From Botryococcus braunii (taxonomy: Eukaryota; Chlorophyta; Trebouxiophyceae), in NCBI GenBank assembly GCA_002005505.1, contig MVGU01001440.1, positions 10,001 to 20,000 of the forward strand: a stretch of DNA of 10,000 bases, given 5' to 3'. Position numbers and translations under genes: made by a program. This document shows, piece by piece, positions 7,731 to 10,000 of this stretch. Under the pieces are notes generated by a model that worked only from the letters and a program-made list of their open reading frames with translations, had not been told where the DNA came from and did not search any database. Position 1 is the stretch's first letter. Each line of letters starts with the position of its first letter.

Positions 7731-9831
7731 CGCGCACGCATGCATGCGCATGACCACATGCGCATCCGGGTGCTACAAATCCATATGCATGCATACGCAG
7801 AACCCACTGATACACAGCGTCAGTATGTATCCATACCTGACAGACACCCGAGGAGCCGTCAGCATCAGATTTCTCCCCCCGCTCTTCACGGCCTGACACC
7901 TCCCGTGAGAGGCTTCGGGAGTCGGTTGTTTCAAGATCACTCTGACGCCGTGGCTCAGGAACTGCTGTTCGGCGCATGAGGAAGGGATCCTGAAGCAGCT
8001 CAGTAGCAGTGGGCCTAGTCTCAGCTGGGGCCAAACACCTAGAAAAAGAAAACACGAATATGGTCAAATATGGTTGGCAATCGAAGGCCAAGCCCCTCTG
8101 ACAAGACTTCACGAATGATAGTGCTTGTACGGCAAAATCCCCCTTAATACACTTTCCACATCCTATGTCCACATGCCACCAAAGGCAGCTGACATTATCA
8201 ACATTCGGACCCCAGATACTGCAGCCGCATCACCAAGCAAAGGACACACCTCAGAAGAAAGGCCTTCGCTTCTTCATCTTCCACATCCTCCAGCATTTCT
8301 GGCCATGAAGCAGCATTGCTGGAGTCCACCTTCCGCTTGATTGACAGTTCCAGGACACAGAGGCCAAAGGCAAAGATGTCAACGGCCTTGGAGTACTGGT
8401 TCTCGGTATTAACACCTTCCGGCAACGTGGCTGTCCACAACACAGAATTGCCAGTTAGCATATCTGGGAGGGGAAATAACATGTCGACCAAAGTAAACAC
8501 CAGAAACCTGTGAAAGGGAAGAATGCTCACATTTAATATGCCGCCAGTGCCCAAAGACTTGCTTGGTGTCAATGGCAAGCATCATGCAGCCATGCCCACC
8601 CGTATCCACCAACATTACATGGGAGCACCAAGTCCCCCCAATCCTTGCCCATGAAGGAGGAAGGGGGTTGGGGGGGGACCCTATAAATATTCCATACCAG
8701 ACCCGTGAACCCGATAATAGCAGTGAAACACGGCAGATATTGAACAGCATACTTGCAAATCATTTGGCAGGCAGGCTCAGGAGCCACTGGCCAAGCAACC
8801 ATTCTCAAATCTTGCATAGTCAAGGCACCAAGACACGTCAAGGTATAAAGACATGCTGGCAAGGAACAATGAATGCAACACAGCGTTATCCCTACTAACA
8901 CTCCAAATAGCCGCTAGAAAAGAACCTCGCCCCAGATCCCGCAACTCCCTTTTGACCCTTAGTCTTACTCTTACATAAAAGACAAAAGCACATAAGTGTG
9001 GAAGCCTCCAGATTCCCACACAATGTGCTATGATTTTTCCAGATATGAGCTTGTGTTCCAAAACATCGAATACCTCCAGTAATAGGATACCAAACAAATG
9101 TCTTTACCAAGTCCAACATTGAGCATTGCATACATGAAAGTATAGAGTCAATAAGACACACCAGGATTGAAGCGCCGTGGCAGCAAAGTTGCCAAGCCTA
9201 AGTCTCCGATCTTGATCTCTCCACTGTGCCCATTGATGTAGATCTTATCGCAGCGTAAGTCCCCATGGATGATTGGGGGCTCCTTGAAGTGGAGGTAGGC
9301 CAAGCCCGTCAGGATTTGCCTGGCCCACTTCCTTACTGCCCGATAATCTACGAGCTTATGCTTCTGTCGGTAGTCCCGGAGGTTGCCCGACGTGAAGTAC
9401 TCCGTAACCAGGTTGATACAGTGTGTATCTTCGTCCTCCCAACACCTGGTAAAACACACATTCCATCTAAATTAAGGTCTTGCAATGCAGAAGCAAAACT
9501 ATAATGGGGGATGTTAAACCATAAGAGCTTTCTACTTACAGGTAAAATAAAGCCTTCATTAATCGCGGAGTCCTTCCATTGAGCCAACTCTAACAACACT
9601 CGGGCCTGGTTGAAAAATATTGTATTATCATGCCTTTCAGACTGTGTCTTAGTTCAGAGAATTCGAAGGCACTTGGAACACTGATAGTAAAGGTTGCTCT
9701 GGGACCAGCATGAAAACTTCTTGACAGTGGGCCAAGAATCCAATCACAGCCTTGCATGCAGCAATCTCATGCTGGCCAAGGTTGGAAACTTGTCTAGCCC
9801 ATGCCTCCGAAGCCACCACATTCCAACCCAT
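6681..9831 (-). CDS. WNK-family (With-No-Lysine) protein kinase-like gene, multi-exon; whole-gene entry
   Basis: Seven minus-strand exons join with agreeing phases into a Ser/Thr kinase domain followed by a WNK autoinhibitory (PF2/OSR1-C-like) domain. Seen in order: a Gly-Trp-Asn at beta-3, where plant WNKs have AWN in place of the catalytic lysine; a FYxCW motif before the hinge; [10 protein letters not shown]; the catalytic loop [44 protein letters not shown]; and then a [17 protein letters not shown] segment. Known of the family: WNKs are cytoplasmic kinases that in animals phosphorylate OSR1/SPAK and in plants act in ion stress, flowering-time and G-protein signalling. Odd points: HRD is HGD, the catalytic-loop Asn is Lys, the GTPEFMAPE segment is unrecognisable, and the glycine-rich loop is not found in the window. 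The gene may start further right, and may continue left of 6725 by splicing rather than stop at TGA 6683-6681. Family call is firm, boundaries are not. Confidence 0.82.
6725..6827 (-). CDS. WNK-like exon 7 of model: second part of the autoinhibitory domain; splice or stop alternative
   Basis: The acceptor ATCTGTTTCAG|GAG (6828) is phase 0. The product [19 protein letters not shown] continues the previous exon into the DTxxxVAxEMVEQLDLxDxD pattern of WNKs and ends in ALKEWLA. Two ends are possible. A donor GCAA|GTAACT at 6724 (phase 1) would splice to the exon at 6630. Read on without splicing, the frame ends at TGA 6683-6681 after 14 more codons. The frame here is not the one with the longest ORF on this strand and was picked by homology and phase. 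Confidence 0.75.
6828..7203 (-). other. Intron between model exons 6 and 7
   Basis: It is bounded by GAT|GTAAGT and GTTTCAG in phase 0. Removing it joins FTYDID to [11 protein letters not shown], restoring the WNK domain pattern across the junction. Apart from the palindrome nothing is recognised. Confidence 0.78.
7105..7120. repeat. Perfect 16-base palindrome
   Basis: CCTGGACATGTCCAGG is its own reverse complement. It lies in the intron between model exons 6 and 7. No function is assigned. Confidence 0.9.
7204..7404 (-). CDS. WNK-like exon 6 of model: first part of the autoinhibitory (PF2/OSR1-C-like) domain
   Basis: The donor GAT|GTAAGT at 7203 is full consensus; the acceptor is GTGTGCAG at 7405, with an alternative AAG two codons later at 7399, both phase 0. 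The 67 codons give two beta-strand-like stretches (YRFKFTCQQ and [10 protein letters not shown]), an acidic loop (GDEDDE) and [11 protein letters not shown], which resembles the RNIxFPFDIE segment of the conserved domain after plant WNK kinase domains. The longer acidic loop is unusual. In animal WNKs this domain binds RFxV peptides and inhibits the kinase. Confidence 0.82.
7597..7615 (+). repeat. Poly-C tract
   Basis: Eleven C, three T and five C follow one another just left of the CA repeat, and C-rich DNA continues to about 7640. It is simple-sequence DNA within the same intron. Confidence 0.95.
7641..7728. repeat. (CA)44 microsatellite
   Basis: The plus strand has 44 uninterrupted CA units in the intron between model exons 5 and 6; in the transcript it is (UG)44, starting about 110 bases after the donor at 7836. 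Length and perfection suggest a polymorphic locus. Confidence 0.99.
7641..7752. other. Alternating pyrimidine/purine tract, Z-DNA candidate
   Basis: The CA repeat passes without a break into a TGCGCGCACGCATGCATGCG-type segment, so that pyrimidine and purine alternate for 112 bases. Such tracts are known to favour left-handed DNA under negative supercoiling. Whether it does so here is inference. Confidence 0.7.
7837..8038 (-). CDS. WNK-like exon 5 of model: kinase subdomain XI and linker
   Basis: The acceptor TTTTTCTAG|G (8039) follows a good polypyrimidine tract, and the donor TGTCAG|GTATGG (7836) is close to consensus. Phase 2 in and phase 0 out fit both neighbours. The product starts [20 protein letters not shown], nearly the WNK consensus CLAPASxRPSAxELLxDPFL, including the subdomain XI Arg. 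After the kinase domain comes a polar, Ser/Glu/Arg-rich linker of about 45 residues, probably disordered. Confidence 0.9.
8250..8463 (-). CDS. WNK-like exon 4 of model: activation segment end and subdomain IX
   Basis: The acceptor TTTCCCCTCCCAG|AT (8464) and donor CTGAG|GTGTGT (8249) give phase 1 in and phase 2 out. The joined sequence reads [20 protein letters not shown] and then [13 protein letters not shown], the latter an excellent match to the WNK VDIYSFGMCVLEM. Where active WNKs have the conserved GTPEFMAPE, only L-P-E (8425-8417) is recognisable, and the activation-segment serine cannot be assigned. The segment after VLEL is shorter than in canonical WNKs (no YPYSEC-like stretch) and passes to EEAKAFLLR, the start of the final kinase helix. 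Confidence 0.88.
8464..9161 (-). other. Intron between model exons 3 and 4
   Basis: It is bounded by CCTG|GTGTGT and TCCCAG|AT in matching phase 1. Open frames inside it on both strands reach about 110 codons but show no domain or splice support, and nothing else is recognised. Confidence 0.8.
9162..9445 (-). CDS. WNK-like exon 3 of model: hinge, catalytic loop and DLG motif
   Basis: The acceptor is TTTTACCAG|G at 9446 and the donor CCTG|GTGTGT at 9161; the exon is entered in phase 2 and left in phase 1. The 94 complete codons begin CWEDED and contain [17 protein letters not shown], then [18 protein letters not shown], the catalytic loop [10 protein letters not shown] (9270-9244) and [11 protein letters not shown]. 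The spacing matches plant WNKs without gaps over the C-lobe. The catalytic Asp (9261-9259) and the metal-binding Asp of DLG (9204-9202) are kept; HRD-Arg is Gly, the DLK lysine is Arg and the catalytic-loop Asn is Lys. This is the strongest evidence in the window for the kinase call. Confidence 0.9.
9540..9589 (-). CDS. WNK-like exon 2 of model: alpha-C to beta-4 linker
   Basis: This 50-base exon runs from a TTAG acceptor (9591-9590) to a consensus donor CCT|GTAAGT (9539). Phase 0 in and phase 2 out fit both neighbours. It ends in MKALFYL, which joins the next exon to give FYLCWED, matching the FYxSWxD signature before the WNK hinge. A longer version starting at 9605 (acceptor AACCAG) is open only in another frame, whose phase does not fit the next exon. 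Confidence 0.5.
9748..9831 (-). CDS. WNK-like exon 1 of model: beta-3 and alpha-C of the kinase N-lobe
   Basis: The frame beginning with ATG at 9831-9829 reads [14 protein letters not shown] and continues to an EIAACKA segment. The GWNVV resembles the plant WNK beta-3 strand (AWNxV), and E-I-x-x-x-K falls where the alpha-C helix of plant WNKs has the same pattern (about residue 20 after the Trp here, 22 in plant relatives). The chosen donor is GCT|GTGATT at 9747, phase 0. A TGA lies in frame at 9837-9835 and no AG acceptor lies between it and the ATG, so this is either the true start or a broken upstream junction. Similarity is short, so the exon is likely rather than certain. Confidence 0.5.
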
Positions 9832-9876
9832 AAGTCAATGTGTTCGGGTGAACAAAAACAGCTTCAGTGATTTACG

Positions 9877-10000
9877 TGAAATCTGCTCACCATAAAATTT
9901 TGACGTCAGGCTCTAAAGCAGACATTGACACAAGAGTACATATTACAGTTTATGTCTGCTTTCGAGCCATGACCTCAGATTCTATGGTGAACAAGCTTCA
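9877..10000. repeat. Long imperfect inverted repeat (hairpin, possible MITE or small-RNA precursor)
   Basis: The arm 9877-9925 matches the reverse complement of 9952-10000 at about 40 of 48 aligned positions with two single-base gaps; the innermost 11 bases (AAAGCAGACAT) are perfect. The loop is 26 bases. The right arm reaches the window edge, so the repeat may be longer. It lies upstream of the kinase exon at 9831-9748. Confidence 0.8.

Larger units (their letters stand above)
7405..7836 (-). other. Intron between model exons 5 and 6
   Basis: It is bounded by CAG|GTATGG and GTGCAG in phase 0. It holds the CA microsatellite and a C-rich tract; open frames across these are repeat artefacts. 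Confidence 0.8.

Noticed and set aside
7388..7979. Plus-strand frames of 121-183 codons with long His-Thr runs
   Set aside because: They are produced by the CA repeat, which is open in several frames, and lie over the kinase intron and exon 5 on the other strand.
7525..8172. Minus-strand 215-codon frame with a Val-Cys run, as one uninterrupted gene
   Set aside because: Only its part 8038-7837 is exon; a strong donor at 7836 ends it, and the Val-Cys run is the translated microsatellite.
8569..8901. Minus and plus frames of about 110 codons at 8563-8901
   Set aside because: They lie wholly inside the intron between exons 3 and 4, whose removal is needed for the kinase frame.
9540..9605. Longer second exon starting at 9605, reading [20 protein letters not shown]
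   Set aside because: It resembles an alpha-C/beta-4 region but leaves in phase 0, while the exon at 9445 needs phase 2; the shorter frame gives FYLCWED, the WNK signature.
1..10000. Bacterial operon, CRISPR array, tRNA or rRNA genes
   Set aside because: No ribosome binding site/operon pattern, regular spacer array or RNA-gene structure was seen; gene structure is eukaryotic.

Overview
The window looks like nuclear DNA of a eukaryote, most likely a green plant or a streptophyte (charophyte-like) alga. The best evidence is a protein kinase of the WNK family, of the plant type, encoded on the minus strand in many short exons separated by GT-AG introns of about 90 to 700 bases. Exons are recognisably more GC-rich than introns, and no bacterial-style operon, tRNA, rRNA or CRISPR array is visible. 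The species assignment is inference from family resemblance and gene structure only.

Minus-strand layout, read from the right edge leftwards. At 10000-9877 lies a long imperfect inverted repeat (hairpin). At 9831-6725 (or 6681) lie seven exons encoding a WNK-like kinase domain, a short linker and the WNK autoinhibitory (PF2/OSR1-C-like) domain. Reading phases agree at every junction that I could model: 9831-9748, 9589-9540, 9445-9162, 8463-8250, 8038-7837, 7404-7204, 6827-6725. The kinase keeps the WNK fold signatures but has lost several catalytic and activation-loop residues, so it may be a pseudokinase. The intron at 7836-7405 carries a perfect (CA)44 microsatellite within a 112-base alternating pyrimidine/purine tract.

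Further left on the same strand, a second series of exon candidates follows with matching phases (6630-6487, 6247-6168, 5991-5969, 5714-5543, 5277-5212). Its product resembles no family I recognise. It may be the C-terminal part of the kinase gene, ending at a TAA at 5214-5212, since the first of these exons starts only about 50 bases after the alternative kinase stop codon.

Between 5211 and 2443 I see no convincing intact gene. This stretch contains a plus-strand degenerate reading frame (3146-3874, two internal stops), a 45-base in-frame tandem duplication near 4119-4187 and AT-rich DNA. At 2442-2227 there is a candidate Gln/Ser/Pro-rich minus-strand exon. At 1107-1 there is a long, stop-free, Gly/Gln/Ser-rich minus-strand exon that runs off the left edge and contains repeated [ILV]-Gly-Gln motifs. 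These two exons are phase-compatible with each other; whether they belong to the kinase gene or to a separate downstream gene cannot be settled from the sequence. A coding-looking remnant at about 2040-1729 lies in the intron between them.
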